Assembly (NCBI GenBank): GCA_012269805.1
Contig: JAAXJP010000530.1
Span: forward strand, 1 to 6,416
Length of the DNA: 6,416 nucleotides
Direction of reading: 5' to 3'
Source of the DNA: Rubrivirga sp.
Lineage (GTDB): Bacteria; Bacteroidota; Rhodothermia; Rhodothermales; Rubricoccaceae
The number at the start of each line of letters is the position of its first letter. Positions within the stretch are counted from its first letter, which is position 1. Below are positions 5,451 to 6,416 of this stretch, piece after piece. The notes below the pieces were generated by a model, which saw only the letters and a list, made by a program, of their open reading frames with translations, ran no database searches and was not told the DNA's origin. A program made the translations under genes and the position numbers.

Positions 5451-6404
5451 CTACGACTCCAGCAGGCGGGTCACGACGCGTTCGAGGTCGTCGACGGAGT
5501 AGTAGGCGATCTCGATCGTCCCGCCGCCGTCGCTCGCGCGATGCTTGATCTGAACTTGGCTGGCGACGTGCTCGCGGAGCTTGTCCTGCATCGCCTCGAC
5601 CTGGAGCCGGTCCCGCGGGGCGAGGGCCGGCGTCGCCGGCGCGGACGCCGAGGCGGGCTTTTGCGGAGCGTCGCCCTCGCGGAGCTTTTTCGCCCGCGTC
5701 TCGACCTCGCGGACCGAGAGGTCGTCGTCGAGGATCGCGCGGTGGAGCTCCAGCATCGCCTTCTCGTCGTCGACGCCGACGAGCGCGCGGGCGTGGCCCG
5801 ACGAGAGGGCCCCCTCGCGGAGCGACGCCTGGACGCGCGGCGGCAGCTTCAGCAGGCGGAGCGTGTTGGCGATCGTCGGCCGGCTCTTGCCGACCTTCTC
5901 GGCCACCTCCTCCTGCGTCAGCCCGACCTCCTCCATCAGCCGCTGGTAGCCGAGGGCCACCTCGACCGGGTTGAGGTCCTCACGCTGGACGTTCTCGACG
6001 ATGGCCATCTCGAGCATCGCCTCCGTGTCCGCCTCGCGGACGTAGGCCGGGACGCGCTTGAGGCCGGCGCGGCGGCTGGCGCGGAGCCGCCGCTCGCCCG
6101 AGATCAACTCGTACCGCCCATCGCCGAGCGCCCGCACCGTGAGCGGCTGGATGATGCCGAGCTGCGTCACCGACGCGGCCAACTCGTCGAGCGCGGTCTC
6201 GTCGAAGTCCGTCCGCGGCTGGTACGGGTTCGGGCGGATGGCCTCGATGTCGAGGTCGGCGACGCGGCCCGCGAGGCGGCGGCGCTCCTCGAAGTTGTAC
6301 AGCCGGGTGCGCGAGCCGGTCTCGTCGCCCGGCGCGTCGTCGGGCTGGGAGGGGAGGAGGGCGCTGAGACCCTTTCCGAGGGCCGCTTTCTTGGGGGAGG
6401 CCAT
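5451..6404 (-). CDS. parB: ParB, chromosome-partitioning CTPase and parS-binding clamp
   Basis: A 317-residue ParB/Spo0J. It binds parS sites near the origin, closes into a sliding clamp on CTP binding, and works with the ParA ATPase and SMC to segregate the chromosome. All parts are present: an N-terminal ParA-contact motif LGKGLSALL (9-17), a variable linker, the N-domain with IIQPLTVR (84-91), CTP-binding GERRLRA (103-109) and ENVQREDLNPVE (137-148), a helix-turn-helix with TQEEVAEKVGKSRPTIANTLRLLKLP (163-188), SSGHARAL, an Ala/Pro-rich linker at ~244-263, and a C-terminal dimerisation domain (264-317). Length is typical and no key residue looks missing. ATG at 6404 begins MASPKKAALGKGL as expected. 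The 12 bases left upstream are pyrimidine-rich with no Shine-Dalgarno. parA is expected just outside the window. It is the first visible gene of an operon with DUF5683 and an exported protein. Confidence 0.97.
   Translation of the reverse strand: MASPKKAALGKGLSALLPSQPDDAPGDETGSRTRLYNFEERRRLAGRVADLDIEAIRPNPYQPRTDFDETALDELAASVTQLGIIQPLTVRALGDGRYELISGERRLRASRRAGLKRVPAYVREADTEAMLEMAIVENVQREDLNPVEVALGYQRLMEEVGLTQEEVAEKVGKSRPTIANTLRLLKLPPRVQASLREGALSSGHARALVGVDDEKAMLELHRAILDDDLSVREVETRAKKLREGDAPQKPASASAPATPALAPRDRLQVEAMQDKLREHVASQVQIKHRASDGGGTIEIAYYSVDDLERVVTRLLES
5457..5460 (-). promoter_or_regulatory. Ribosome binding site for the GTG start of the DUF5683 gene
   Basis: GGAG on the - strand (CTCC at 5457-5460 on +) lies 10 nt upstream of the GTG at 5446, inside the last codons of parB. 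It supports GTG at 5446, or the next GTG at 5440, as the start, and supports reinitiation by ribosomes ending parB. It is one of the few Shine-Dalgarno-like sites in the window. Confidence 0.5.
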
Positions 6405-6416
6405 GACGGGGGAGGG

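Overview
The DNA is very GC-rich (roughly 70% by eye) with strong G/C preference at third codon positions. The tightly packed pair parB + DUF5683 gene is a Bacteroidota-type arrangement. GC-rich DNA with that signature points to the Rhodothermia/Rhodothermales side of the phylum (Rubrivirga/Rubricoccus/Salinibacter-like marine or halophilic bacteria). This placement is inferred from gene content and composition, not from a marker gene. Shine-Dalgarno sequences are mostly absent, as is common in Bacteroidota.

Left part (1-2756, + strand): a large acyl-CoA oxidase/dehydrogenase-family flavoenzyme of 790 residues carries an unusual N-terminal helical extension that looks TerB-like. It is followed 34 bp later by a 77-residue protein of unknown function. 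An AT-rich perfect inverted repeat (33-56) lies upstream of the oxidase gene, and a short palindrome (2497-2512) lies in the spacer between the two genes.

Middle (2769-4020): an endonuclease/exonuclease/phosphatase (EEP) family enzyme on the - strand is divergent from a small four-cysteine zinc-ribbon protein on the + strand, with about 160 bp of shared upstream DNA. The zinc-ribbon gene ends in a very strong hairpin terminator (perfect 13-bp stem) that separates it from the convergent parB operon.

Right part (4107-6404, - strand, transcribed right to left): parB (chromosome-partitioning CTPase/DNA clamp), then 4 bp later a GTG-started DUF5683 envelope protein, then a secreted protein of unknown function. 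The window ends 12 bp upstream of parB; parA (soj) would be expected just beyond. In many flavobacteria I recall dapB and lepB after DUF5683; here the third gene is instead an unrecognised exported protein.

Most of the window is ordinary chromosomal housekeeping sequence. I see no mobile element, CRISPR array, tRNA or rRNA, and no clear new multi-gene system. The points most worth checking are the TerB-like/oxidase fusion, the parS-like 16-mer inside the zinc-ribbon gene, the TFIIS-like look of that zinc ribbon, and the uncharacterised exported protein in the parB operon.
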